A DNA stretch of 64,000 nucleotides, from assembly GCA_002422425.1 (NCBI GenBank), contig DIVG01000066.1, positions 7,227 to 71,226 on the forward strand, written 5' to 3'. This DNA is from Akkermansiaceae bacterium UBA6138 (GTDB lineage Bacteria > Verrucomicrobiota > Verrucomicrobiia > Verrucomicrobiales > DEV007). This document shows positions 1-7,453 of the stretch, piece after piece. The translations under genes were made by a program, and so were the position numbers. Each line of letters opens with the position of its first letter. Position 1 is the first letter of the stretch. Below the pieces are notes generated by a model that saw nothing but the letters and a program-made list of their open reading frames with translations, had not been told where the DNA came from and did no database searches.

Positions 1-14
1 TCTCATTTACGCCG

Positions 15-233
15 ATGGCTTCATCCGACCCGCTGCACGGCGTTACGCTTGAGACAATTTTAAGGGAGCTCGTTGAGAAAGTCGGCTGGGAAGAAATGGC
101 CCGTCGTATCCCGATACGCTGCTTCAGCCATGAGCCGAGTGTGTCATCCAGTCTGAAATTTCTGCGCCGCACCCCTTGGGCGCGGGAGAAAGTCGAAGCG
201 CTTTACCGCCGCGGGATTGAGAGGCCGCGCTGA
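15..233 (+). CDS. VF530 family (DUF2132) small DNA-binding-like protein
   Basis: This encodes 72 residues spanning the whole length of the VF530/DUF2132 family. The family hallmarks are visible in order: DPLHGVTLE near the N-terminus, a GWEEMARRI block, CFSHEPS, and then SLKFLRRTPWAREKVE followed by LY near the C-terminus. VF530 members are small helical proteins, described structurally as having a DNA-binding-like fold, but no reaction or partner is established. The ATG at 15 gives a protein of the usual family length, so the gene is probably complete although it lies at the window edge and its promoter is outside. It reads toward the convergent lipoprotein gene. The family assignment is firm; the function is unknown. 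Confidence 0.85.
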   Translation: MASSDPLHGVTLETILRELVEKVGWEEMARRIPIRCFSHEPSVSSSLKFLRRTPWAREKVEALYRRGIERPR

Positions 234-289
234 CGCCGCCGTCCCCTGCAGCCTCCCCGCCCGGTCAGGTCGCGTTCGCAATCCGGGCC

Positions 290-739
290 TTACTCAAGCA
301 CCTGAATCTCGTCGTCACCGGCGCTTCCGGGGGTCGGGGTGGGAGACCCGGGGGCCACCCGCACGTGTTCCATGAGGGTTTGTTGCCCGCCGCGGGGGGT
401 TCCGCTGAGGATGTCAGCAGTGAGGAATTGCCCTTTTCGCGCCGGACTGACCTGCACCGACGCGGCGATCGCACCCGCGTCGTCGATCACCGAGATGACC
501 GTTCCCGGCTCAACCTGGAGATGCCGACTGGAGCGAATCAGGACAAAACCGCCTTCCGCATCGACATGGTGGATCGTGCCGACCGGGATCTTCATCGGCG
601 GCGGTGGTGGAGGCGGTTCCCCGGTGACGGCGGGATCAGCGGCCGCGGCTTTATTCACAGGCAGCGTTTTGCATCCCGGCAGGAGGATTAAGAGGCCGGC
701 GACAAAAACGGAGCGAAGAATGGCAGGAGAGACTTGCAC
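290..739 (-). CDS. Small conserved lipoprotein of unknown function
   Basis: This encodes about 149 residues from a GTG at 739. It begins with a short hydrophobic signal sequence ending in the lipobox LLPGC, so the cysteine is probably lipidated and the protein anchored in a membrane facing the periplasm. A run of seven prolines follows, then a compact domain of alternating hydrophobic residues (GTIHHVDAEGGFVLI, then LQVEPGTVISV) that resembles a small beta-barrel. The C-terminus is Pro/Thr rich. An ATG at 793 is also in frame, but it overlaps the start of the divergent gene at 792 and adds 18 charged residues ahead of the signal peptide, so I prefer the GTG. No catalytic motif is visible. Confidence 0.65.
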   Translation of the reverse strand: MQVSPAILRSVFVAGLLILLPGCKTLPVNKAAAADPAVTGEPPPPPPPMKIPVGTIHHVDAEGGFVLIRSSRHLQVEPGTVISVIDDAGAIAASVQVSPARKGQFLTADILSGTPRGGQQTLMEHVRVAPGSPTPTPGSAGDDEIQVLE

Positions 740-791
740 GCCGTCAGCTTGGGGGATACGTCTCTCAAAATCAAGACCCGGGCCGCATATC

Positions 792-1205
792 ATGAATGTC
801 TTTGTCTACGGCACCCTCCTCGTCCCGAAAATCTGGAACGCGGTGACCGCCTCTCCAAATCTCGTCTCGCATCCGGCGGTCTTGACGGGCTACACAAATT
901 TCCGCGTTCGGAACGCCGTTTACCCCGGCATCGTAAAGGTCGCCGACCCGCGCGCCGCCGTGAACGGGCGTGTCTTTTGCGATATCTCCGACCGCGCGAT
1001 ACAGCGGCTCGATGCTTACGAGGACACCTTTTACGCGAGAGAGACCCGGACCGTGTGCCTCCCCGATGGAAGTGAACTCGGGGCGGAGGTTTATTGTGTT
1101 CCGGAGGAGAAAGCCGCCGCGATCCTCAGCGACGAACCCTGGACCCTCGCCTGGTTTGAAAGACATGCCCTCGACGACTTCTGGGCGGCGACCTTCGGTC
1201 GATAA
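792..1205 (+). CDS. Gamma-glutamylcyclotransferase-like (GGCT/AIG2-like) protein
   Basis: This encodes 137 residues starting at ATG 792 with MNVFVYGTLL, the YGTL signature of the GGCT/AIG2-like fold. Further family features are the LTGYTNFRVRNAVYPGIV segment, the GRVFCDISDRAIQRLDAYE block carrying the conserved acidic residue of the active site, and a tyrosine-containing C-terminal strand (GAEVYCV). Family members release 5-oxoproline from gamma-glutamyl peptides or amines, but the substrate of this branch cannot be told from sequence. The reading frame is open further upstream (to 339), but that extension is low complexity and antisense to the lipoprotein gene, so the start at 792 is the sensible one. 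It ends four bases before the end of the convergent rhodanese gene. Confidence 0.85.
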   Translation: MNVFVYGTLLVPKIWNAVTASPNLVSHPAVLTGYTNFRVRNAVYPGIVKVADPRAAVNGRVFCDISDRAIQRLDAYEDTFYARETRTVCLPDGSELGAEVYCVPEEKAAAILSDEPWTLAWFERHALDDFWAATFGR

Positions 1206-1209
1206 ACCG

Positions 1210-1659
1210 CTAATCGTTCCGCAGGCCCTCGCGGAGCTCCCGCCATTCGCCCCGGAGAATGTAGACGGGTGCGAGCCCCATGAGTTCGCGCAGGCGCTCG
1301 CCGACCTCGCTGCTGCGAGTGCAGGCGTCGCCGTCACAGTAGACGATGACAGGGCGATCGAGGAGGGATTGAAATGCCTCCTGGTTGTTAAAAAGCAGTT
1401 CGCCCCACTCCTCGGGATTGAGAAGAACGGCACCGGGAAGATGATCCGCCTCGTAGCTGGCGCGGCTGCGTGCATCGATCCAGAAGACTTCGCCTTCCGC
1501 CATCAGCTTTCGCGCTTCGTCCGGCGAGATCGCCCATCTCAGCTCCGCCGGGTTCCTTACTTCGAACCAGGGAGGACGCTGCGGATGAAACACCGCCGCC
1601 GCCGCCCCCGCCGCTGCGGCGAGAGAGAGGATGATGGCGGCCTGCTTCCAAGCGTTCAT
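1210..1659 (-). CDS. Membrane-anchored rhodanese-like protein
   Basis: This encodes 149 residues from ATG 1659. The N-terminus (MNAWKQAAIILSLAAAAG) is a signal anchor, so the domain probably faces the periplasm. A single rhodanese domain follows: the FWIDARS strand, HLPGAVLLNPEEW, and the active-site loop VIVYCDGDACTRS with the candidate catalytic cysteine at the start of the CDGDACTRS loop. It is the last gene of the oxidase/assembly run and sits five bases from the end of the DUF420-DUF1573 gene. This placement suggests a role in thiol or sulfur chemistry supporting oxidase assembly, which is inference. A longer in-frame start upstream would overlap the neighbouring gene and put a charged leader before the signal anchor. 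Confidence 0.85.
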   Translation of the reverse strand: MNAWKQAAIILSLAAAAGAAAAVFHPQRPPWFEVRNPAELRWAISPDEARKLMAEGEVFWIDARSRASYEADHLPGAVLLNPEEWGELLFNNQEAFQSLLDRPVIVYCDGDACTRSSEVGERLRELMGLAPVYILRGEWRELREGLRND

Positions 1660-1663
1660 GTTG

Positions 1664-2821
1664 TCACTGGATCGAAAAATAAGCGATCGGGTTGGCGTAG
1701 GACTCGACCTCGCAGTCGGTCTCAAGTCTCACCATGCCGAGAAGACTGCTCGCCGTCGACGCGGGGGTGAGTTCAATGTGATAAAGACGGCCCTTTTCCA
1801 CCTCAACAAGCTCGGAGGTGACTTCAGGGCGTCGGCTCTCGGCGCGAAGGACGTGGACAGGTTCATCGCGCACGACCCGGAAGGTAACGGTCTTTTTGAC
1901 GGGCTCACTTCCCAGGGCCCACGTCGTCATCTGCTCCTCGATCAGATAGACAGGCTCGACTTCGATACGGGTGGTGAGAAAAACGGGCAGATCCTGCTGC
2001 CCGGTGAAGACGGAGATCTTCCGCTCGGAAGTGCCGTTTAACTTCGTAATGTCGAAAAGCCCGGTGATCTTTGCCCTTTCTCCCCCAGGGATGGGATCCT
2101 GATCGATCGAAACCTCAAGGCATTCGCATCCGCTCTCAAGCTTGAGGATACGGAGAGGAACCGGGGCAGTGTTCTCAACCGTAAAGACGACTTCGATCTG
2201 TTGCTCCCCCGCCCGGGCGCGAACGGTACGTGCGACCGGATTAAAGATCAAGTCACCAACCTGACGAGGGCCTTCGACGATTCCGGCCCCGTCTTCTCCC
2301 GCAGCCAAATCAGGCGCGGGTGCGGCGGCATCCGCGTTTTTCTGCATGGCTTTGTCAGGAGAAGAGTTACTCTCCGACGGGGGGAACCACTGGTAAATCA
2401 TGAAATAAATGATAACACCGGTGACTGAAACAAAGAGCCACGAGGGGAAGGTGTATCTCGCAATCCTGCGGTGTTTTTCGAAATTACCGCGAAGAGCAGC
2501 CACGACGAGGAGGATGATGAAAGGCAGGTTCACCACCGCGAGGATGATGTGGGGGACAAGGATCGTGAGGTAGAGGCGCCTCGCCAGCGGATATTCCTTC
2601 GGGAACTCGGTGTGCCCGACCCCGTAGTGGTAGGTGAGGTAGCAGGCGAGGAAAACGGCCGAGGTGAGCAAAGCCCCGATCATGACGTTGCGATGGGCGG
2701 TTTTGCGTCCCGACTTGATGAGGATGACCCCGGTGATGAGGAGCACGGTGCTGAGCGAGTTCAGCACCGCATTGATCGGCGGGAAAATCTCGTAGTTGAT
2801 GGCGGCGAGAAGTGGATTCAT
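1664..2821 (-). CDS. DUF420-DUF1573 fusion protein, oxidase assembly candidate
   Basis: This encodes 385 residues. Residues 1-150 hold four hydrophobic helices typical of DUF420 (YozB/CtaM-like): an early INAVLNSLSTVLLITG helix, the TAHRNVM turn, a helix followed by YHYGVGHTEF, and the LTILVPHIILAV helix with its conserved histidine. DUF420/CtaM proteins are needed for haem-copper oxidase maturation in Gram-positives. After an Ala/Pro/Asp-rich linker (about 150-190) comes a periplasmic DUF1573 domain (about 190-300) with the SGCECLEVSIDQDPIPGGE signature, and then a further beta-rich segment to the C-terminus. The gene sits between sco and a rhodanese, downstream of ctaA and ctaB, so the neighbourhood supports an assembly role. 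The fusion of these two domains in one chain is unusual. The domain calls are strong; the role is inferred. Confidence 0.85.
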   Translation of the reverse strand: MNPLLAAINYEIFPPINAVLNSLSTVLLITGVILIKSGRKTAHRNVMIGALLTSAVFLACYLTYHYGVGHTEFPKEYPLARRLYLTILVPHIILAVVNLPFIILLVVAALRGNFEKHRRIARYTFPSWLFVSVTGVIIYFMIYQWFPPSESNSSPDKAMQKNADAAAPAPDLAAGEDGAGIVEGPRQVGDLIFNPVARTVRARAGEQQIEVVFTVENTAPVPLRILKLESGCECLEVSIDQDPIPGGERAKITGLFDITKLNGTSERKISVFTGQQDLPVFLTTRIEVEPVYLIEEQMTTWALGSEPVKKTVTFRVVRDEPVHVLRAESRRPEVTSELVEVEKGRLYHIELTPASTASSLLGMVRLETDCEVESYANPIAYFSIQ

Positions 2822-2843
2822 GGGAAACGCGGGAGCGGGAGGG

Positions 2844-3566
2844 TTACTGGAAGTCGGCGAGTTTCAGCTTCGGGTTGAGCACCATCTTGAGGTCGCGACG
2901 GAGGCGCTGGAATTCGACGTCGGATCGCTGGAGATTCAAAACATCATAATAGCCGCGGATGTTCGCGTCGCCATCGACGATAGCGAGACGCTGATCGTGC
3001 GCGTAGGGACCCTGCGTCGCGACGAGGGCGGGATCGGTGATCTCTTCCGTGGCGTAGAACTTGAATTTCGAGATCATGTATTTAGCGAAGGCTTCGGGAT
3101 CTCCGGTGAGAAACCACCAGTCGGGGGAATCGACCCCCTTTTCCTTCACCCAGGCATCCATCTTTTCAGGGGTGTCCCCTGCGGGATTGACGCTGATGGA
3201 AACGAGACGGAACTGGGGATCGTCGCCGAACTCCTCCTCGAGCATCTTCATGATCGCGGCAAGACCGAGGCACCCGGCAGGACAATCGGTATACTGGTAG
3301 CCGGCTACGTAGACCTTGCCCCGCAACTGACCGAGAGACACTTTCTCCCCCGTGCGGTTGACTGCCTCAAGATCGGTTTCGAGGCGGGCGATGTGGGGAG
3401 GACGCCAGTTTTCCATCTCATAGCCACGACGGGCGAGATAGGCACGGGTCACAAAGACCGAACCGAAGGCGATAATGAGGCATACGCCGATGATGGATCC
3501 CCACCAGGCGATGAGCTTGTTTCGAATCTCGTTTGCGTCGGGTTCCATCGTCTGAGGGGGTTGCAT
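2844..3566 (-). CDS. SCO1/SenC family copper chaperone for cytochrome oxidase
   Basis: This encodes 240 residues with one N-terminal transmembrane anchor (about 20-40) and a periplasmic thioredoxin-like SCO domain. The copper-binding set is intact: C95 and C99 in the DCPAGC motif and H190 in YAHDQRLAIVD. SCO proteins deliver copper to, or reduce, the CuA site of oxidase subunit II, here encoded upstream in the same run (5766-6530). The start at 3566 is one base past the ctaB stop, which indicates translational coupling. The SISVNPAGDTPEKM segment matches the usual region between the cysteines and the histidine. Family identity is secure. Confidence 0.95.
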   Translation of the reverse strand: MQPPQTMEPDANEIRNKLIAWWGSIIGVCLIIAFGSVFVTRAYLARRGYEMENWRPPHIARLETDLEAVNRTGEKVSLGQLRGKVYVAGYQYTDCPAGCLGLAAIMKMLEEEFGDDPQFRLVSISVNPAGDTPEKMDAWVKEKGVDSPDWWFLTGDPEAFAKYMISKFKFYATEEITDPALVATQGPYAHDQRLAIVDGDANIRGYYDVLNLQRSDVEFQRLRRDLKMVLNPKLKLADFQ

Positions 3567-3567
3567 G

Positions 3568-4536
3568 TCAGGGAGCCGCGGCGCGCCACGCCAGGTAACT
3601 CGTGAGCATCATGAGCGGCAGATACAGAAGCGTGTAGAAAAAAAGGCGGCGGGCATCGTCACGTTTTCCGCTTTTCAAAAAACGCAGCGAGAGAAGGACC
3701 ATGAGCAGGCCGAGGAGGCCGCCGCCCACCGCGCCCCATCCCGCCATAGAGCCGGTGACGAAAGGAAAGGCGATCGAAAGGACGGTCAGAATGATCGAGT
3801 AAAACAGGGCGATCCGGGCGGTCCTCCGACCGCTTTCATCCTCATTCGACCACATGTTGAACCCGCCCCGGAGATACTCTTCACGATACATCCAGTTGAT
3901 TGCGGCAAAGTGGGGCAACTGCCAGAGAAAGAGCAGTCCGAAGAGAAAGGCAGCTCCGGCGCTGAGGATCCCCTGCCCCCCGGCCAGCCAGCCGATGAGC
4001 GGAGGGAGAGCCCCCGAGACGCCGCCGACGAGGGTGTTGGCGGACGAGACCCGCTTCATCGGCGTGTAAATGAAGAGATACGTGAGCAGGGTCGCGCCAG
4101 CCATGACCGAGGCACCGGTATTGACTTTGACGCCGAGATGGATGAGCCCGAAAGCACAGAGGAGCCAGCCAAGAAGGAAAGCAGCCGGCTTCGGCATGCG
4201 GTTCGCCGGGAGGGGGCGGTCCGAGGTGCGGACCATGCGCCGGTCGGAATCCACTTCCATGAGCTGGTTAAAAACCGACGCCCCTGCCGCCGCTAAGGTG
4301 GTGCCGAAAACCATGTGGAGGAAAATGGCCCGGGAGAAGGTATCGAGCCCCTTGGTCGCAATGAAGTAACCAAAGCAAGCCGTCATCACAACGAGGACAC
4401 TGAGGCGTGCTTTCGTTAAGGCAAAGAGGTCAACCTGCAGTTGCCGCAGGATGCCTGTCGCCTCATTTTGCCCTTCAGTTGCTTGCCCTTCAGCCATATC
4501 GTCCGTGGTTCGGAAGGACCTTACGCTCTCCTTCAC
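3568..4536 (-). CDS. ctaB: Protoheme IX farnesyltransferase (haem O synthase)
   Basis: This encodes 322 residues of an integral-membrane UbiA-superfamily prenyltransferase that transfers a farnesyl group to haem b to make haem O. The first Asp-rich motif is present as NQLMEVDSDRRMVRTSDRPL (residues 90-109), with a glutamate at the first acidic position. The second conserved loop is YTPMKRVSSANTLVGGVSG. About nine hydrophobic helices are spread over the chain. The first 30 residues are a polar extension. The start overlaps the ctaA stop by four bases (ATGA). Together with ctaA it supplies haem A for the neighbouring aa3 oxidase. Confidence 0.96.
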   Translation of the reverse strand: MKESVRSFRTTDDMAEGQATEGQNEATGILRQLQVDLFALTKARLSVLVVMTACFGYFIATKGLDTFSRAIFLHMVFGTTLAAAGASVFNQLMEVDSDRRMVRTSDRPLPANRMPKPAAFLLGWLLCAFGLIHLGVKVNTGASVMAGATLLTYLFIYTPMKRVSSANTLVGGVSGALPPLIGWLAGGQGILSAGAAFLFGLLFLWQLPHFAAINWMYREEYLRGGFNMWSNEDESGRRTARIALFYSIILTVLSIAFPFVTGSMAGWGAVGGGLLGLLMVLLSLRFLKSGKRDDARRLFFYTLLYLPLMMLTSYLAWRAAAP

Positions 4537-5657
4537 GATTTGGCGAGAGCGGCATCGGACGATTTGCCCCGAATCGCCTTCACCGCAAAAACGAAGGCGA
4601 AAGCGAGGATGGCGAGGCCGTTGAGCACATGGACGTTCGTGATCCAGAAGCTCTTTTCCGTCCCGATGACCGAGAGTCCCAGCACGATCTGTCCGACCAG
4701 CAGGGATAGCAGGACGAGGGCGTGACGCCCGGCAGCGGCATCGACGCGGGCTGACTTCACCTTGAGGCGCAGGACCATTCCGACGACGAAGAGGAAAAGA
4801 CAGACCGCAGTGAACTTGTGGAGAAAGAGCATCGCGATCATCGGGTCATCGAACGAGGGGATCCACTGGCCCTGAGTGAGAAAAAGGTCGTCATCAGCGA
4901 GGGCGTGGCGGTGAAAATGCCGCATCGAGGCCCCGAAGACGAGCTGCATCCCAACGAGGGCGACAAGCCCGATTCCGGCAACCTTGAGAAAACGAGGCTC
5001 GGTTCCGGGGGTGAGGTAGCCATTTCCCTGCCACTCTTTTCCCGCGACCATCACGATAAGGATAAGGACACAGAAGAAAGCCTGGGCAAAGCACCCGTGC
5101 ACCACGGCGAAGGCATTCGAGATCTCGGTAACCCGCAGACCGCCGAAGATGGCCTGGGTCGTGACCATGAGCAGGGCCAGGGCGGTGAGCCTCTGCAGCA
5201 GAGTCCAGCCCCGACGGGCCCAGCTCCAGACGAGCCATCCGATCGGAAGGGCGGCGAGAGCCAGACCGAGGAAGACCCATCTCTGTTTCAACGCCGCGTC
5301 GAAACGCTCATTTCCCGCCGCGATGAAGACGCCTAGGACAACCGCCATCGTCACGACGAGGAGAACGACTTCGAGGGCCTGCCTCCACGAACGCACATAG
5401 GCCCAGCAAAAGAGCGTCAGCACCAGCACGCCGACGAGTTTGGCGAGGAGCCGGTGACTGTGTTCAAGAAAGGGAATCATGTGCTCGAGCCATCCCGGCG
5501 GATTGAACGATCCCAGGCTTAGCGGCCAGTCGGTAAAGACCATGCCGGCCTGTTTTGTCGTCGTGGCCGCGCCCCACCAAACAAGAAGAATGGCGACGAA
5601 GACGACGATTTTAGCGAAGAGACGAAAAGGTCTGCTGGCGGGGGTATGACAGATCAT
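4533..5657 (-). CDS. ctaA: Haem A synthase (COX15/CtaA family)
   Basis: This encodes 374 residues with about eight transmembrane helices. The expected haem-ligand histidines are visible in helical context: EHSHRLLAKLVG in the first half, VHGCFAQAFF in the middle, and MRHFHRHALAD and LHKFTAV in the second half. The TDWPLSLGSFNPP segment is the typical periplasmic loop after helix 1. The enzyme oxidises the C8 methyl of haem O to a formyl group, giving haem A. Its 3' end overlaps ctaB by four bases, so the two genes are coupled. There is a 108-bp gap to coxB with no obvious gene. Confidence 0.94.
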   Translation of the reverse strand: MICHTPASRPFRLFAKIVVFVAILLVWWGAATTTKQAGMVFTDWPLSLGSFNPPGWLEHMIPFLEHSHRLLAKLVGVLVLTLFCWAYVRSWRQALEVVLLVVTMAVVLGVFIAAGNERFDAALKQRWVFLGLALAALPIGWLVWSWARRGWTLLQRLTALALLMVTTQAIFGGLRVTEISNAFAVVHGCFAQAFFCVLILIVMVAGKEWQGNGYLTPGTEPRFLKVAGIGLVALVGMQLVFGASMRHFHRHALADDDLFLTQGQWIPSFDDPMIAMLFLHKFTAVCLFLFVVGMVLRLKVKSARVDAAAGRHALVLLSLLVGQIVLGLSVIGTEKSFWITNVHVLNGLAILAFAFVFAVKAIRGKSSDAALAKS

Positions 5658-5765
5658 CTGAAATTGAATACGCTGGCGAATGGTTCGCCGACATCTCTAC
5701 CTTTAACAAAAAAGGCGGATCGCGCCGCCGCGTCCGCCCGTTCGATCATCCGGTTTGGCCGGCCT

Positions 5766-6530
5766 CTATTTTTTCGGAAGGAGCGGGGTCTGCCCGGCAT
5801 ACCAGGTGTCGAACTCCTCGCTGCTGACGGCTTTGACATAGGCCACCATCTGCGCGTGACCGGCTCCGCAGAGCTGGGCGCAGACGATGTTCCACTCACC
5901 CTCTTTATCAGGGACGAACCACATCGGAATTTCCGATCCCGGAATCGCATCCTGCTGACTGAACATGGGGACGATGGCGAGTCCGTGAATGACGTCCTTG
6001 GAAGTGACCTGGATCACGACGGGACGCCCCACGGGAACGACAAGTTCGTTGATCGAGACAAAATCATCGGCGGCATTCGGATCCTCCTCGACAAGGCCGA
6101 CAGAGTTCGCCCCGCTGTAGCGCTCGTGCGAGGTCAAACCGACCATGTTGTCAGCCCCGGCGTAATGGAAGGTCCAGCGATACTGTTCGCCGACGGCACG
6201 GAGGTTAACGACACCGTCACCGGTGGGCCGTTCCTTGGCGTCAGAGCGCGTCGCCCAGAGCGGGAAGGCAAATCCAAGGAGAAGAACGACCTCGACGATC
6301 ACCACCCCCACCTCAACGTGGGTCGAGAAGTGGGAGGTGACCCCGTGGTAGCTCGCGTTCGGGTTTTTCTTGCGACGGAACTTGTAGAGGATAACCGCGA
6401 GAAAGGCCGTCCACCCCACAAAAAGAATGGCCATAAACCAGTGAATGAGCGCCAGCATGTGGTTCCCCACGTGGCCGTGCCTCGATGCCACTTCGTGCAT
6501 CCCTGTAATCTCATTAATCCACTCGATCAT
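5766..6530 (-). CDS. coxB: Cytochrome c oxidase subunit II (aa3 type, CuA)
   Basis: This encodes 254 residues with two N-terminal transmembrane helices (about 25-50 and 72-92) and a periplasmic cupredoxin domain. The binuclear CuA site is complete: H182 (DVIHGL), C217, C221, H225 and M228 in CAQLCGAGHAQM. The usual CSEIC glutamate position is a glutamine here. The electron-entry region QYRWTFHY is present. There is no fused cytochrome c domain, so electrons must come from a separate cytochrome, plausibly the anchored one at 10997-11731. Unlike most cox operons it lies downstream of subunits I, III and IV. There is no extended lipobox leader. Confidence 0.96.
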   Translation of the reverse strand: MIEWINEITGMHEVASRHGHVGNHMLALIHWFMAILFVGWTAFLAVILYKFRRKKNPNASYHGVTSHFSTHVEVGVVIVEVVLLLGFAFPLWATRSDAKERPTGDGVVNLRAVGEQYRWTFHYAGADNMVGLTSHERYSGANSVGLVEEDPNAADDFVSINELVVPVGRPVVIQVTSKDVIHGLAIVPMFSQQDAIPGSEIPMWFVPDKEGEWNIVCAQLCGAGHAQMVAYVKAVSSEEFDTWYAGQTPLLPKK

Positions 6531-6582
6531 ATCTCAGTAATAGTATTTAAGCCGGTCACCCGCTCGTGAACCGGACAGGTTT

Positions 6583-6798
6583 TCAAGGGGCCTGCTCTCC
6601 GGCGGCGTCTTCCGCGGCCACCCTCCCGGACCGCTTCACAAGGTAAATGATGAAAGCAAAGAACGAGGCGAGCACAGCAAAGAGGATCACCAGCATGACC
6701 CCGATCGCGGTGTTCGCGGCCATGAGACCCTGACCCGAGACACCGCTCATGCACATGGGACAGGCGAGGAAAAAGTCGAATAGAGGGGTCGTGTTCAT
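6583..6798 (-). CDS. Small membrane protein with CPMCMSG motif in the cox operon
   Basis: This encodes 71 residues: a short N-terminal segment MNTTPLFDFFLACPMCMSG, a glycine-rich turn, one strong transmembrane helix (about 28-55) and a charged Ala/Glu tail. The paired cysteines and methionine (C-P-M-C-M) look like a possible thiol or metal-binding site, but nothing in the sequence proves this. It lies between subunit IV and subunit II in the same direction with short gaps, so it is probably co-translated and may be an accessory subunit or CuA assembly factor. No named family is recognised. An overlapping frame at 6527-6754 is Arg/His-rich and looks spurious. Confidence 0.75.
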   Translation of the reverse strand: MNTTPLFDFFLACPMCMSGVSGQGLMAANTAIGVMLVILFAVLASFFAFIIYLVKRSGRVAAEDAAGEQAP

Positions 6799-6817
6799 CA
6801 GTCGGTGATTACGACGG

Positions 6818-7015
6818 TCACAGGACCATCGTCCTGATCTTTTTGAAAAATCGAATGCCGTAGAACAGCATCACAAACCCGCCGGCGACGCTGGCCCATC
6901 CCATCGGTTGAAACATCCCGGGAAGCCCCGCAACGAGAAGGCACCAGGCCCCGAAGCCCCAGAGAAAGAGGGTCGAGATGGTGACAAAAGCGATATGAAA
7001 GTATTTCAAGGACAT
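6818..7015 (-). CDS. Small two-helix membrane protein in the cox operon
   Basis: This encodes 65 residues, almost entirely two transmembrane helices (about 5-28 and 35-53) joined by GLPGMFQPMGW, ending in a basic RFFKKIRTMVL tail. It lies 21 bases past the end of subunit IV and 19 bases before the CPMCMSG protein, so it is clearly in the operon. It could be a small structural oxidase subunit comparable in size to CcoQ-like peptides, but there is no sequence signature and no family is recognised. Operon position and composition support a real gene. Confidence 0.7.
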   Translation of the reverse strand: MSLKYFHIAFVTISTLFLWGFGAWCLLVAGLPGMFQPMGWASVAGGFVMLFYGIRFFKKIRTMVL

Positions 7016-7036
7016 GAGGTCAGCGGGATCGGTGGT

Positions 7037-7411
7037 TCACCTGGGCCGGTCGTTCGTGAGCCAACCCCCGGTCGACTCGAAGGTGTCATATTGCTCCACA
7101 ATGGGATCCATGTCGGCAAAGATCGTCAGAACCAAGAGTCCGAAGGCAAAAAGACAGGTAAAGAGGAGCAATTTGTAGATCAACCCACGCTCGTGGTTCA
7201 GGTGCATGAAGATGAGGGCGACCAGACTTGCCTTGGTCGTGGCAACGGCTAGACCGATCACAAAGTCACCAGGGGTCGGGCCGGGAGGGCCGACATCGAG
7301 AGGCGGGAAGAGCCCCAGCGCCACCGTGATGCAGGTGAAAACACCGAGGGCAATCCCTACCTTTGCGTAGGTCTTTTTCGTCTTGCTATAGTCGTGGGTC
7401 GCTTCAGCCAT
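7037..7411 (-). CDS. Cytochrome c oxidase subunit IV family protein
   Basis: This encodes 124 residues with three hydrophobic helices (about 16-36, 48-70 and 80-98). The middle helix contains ATTKASLVALIFMHLNHE, the signature of the small prokaryotic oxidase subunit IV (COX4_pro / CtaF-CyoD-like), where K and the MHL motif are typical. The C-terminal stretch is polar. It follows coxC in the operon. This subunit is structural and stabilises subunits I and III in related oxidases. Confidence 0.9.
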   Translation of the reverse strand: MAEATHDYSKTKKTYAKVGIALGVFTCITVALGLFPPLDVGPPGPTPGDFVIGLAVATTKASLVALIFMHLNHERGLIYKLLLFTCLFAFGLLVLTIFADMDPIVEQYDTFESTGGWLTNDRPR

Positions 7412-7453
7412 GGCCTTGGAATCGTGAATAAAAATCAGTCGGGATCGGGATAA

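Noticed and set aside
6527..6754. 75-codon ORF on the - strand overlapping the CPMCMSG gene
   Set aside because: It is an Arg/Gly/His-rich frame that overlaps a better-supported membrane protein frame and the coxB start.
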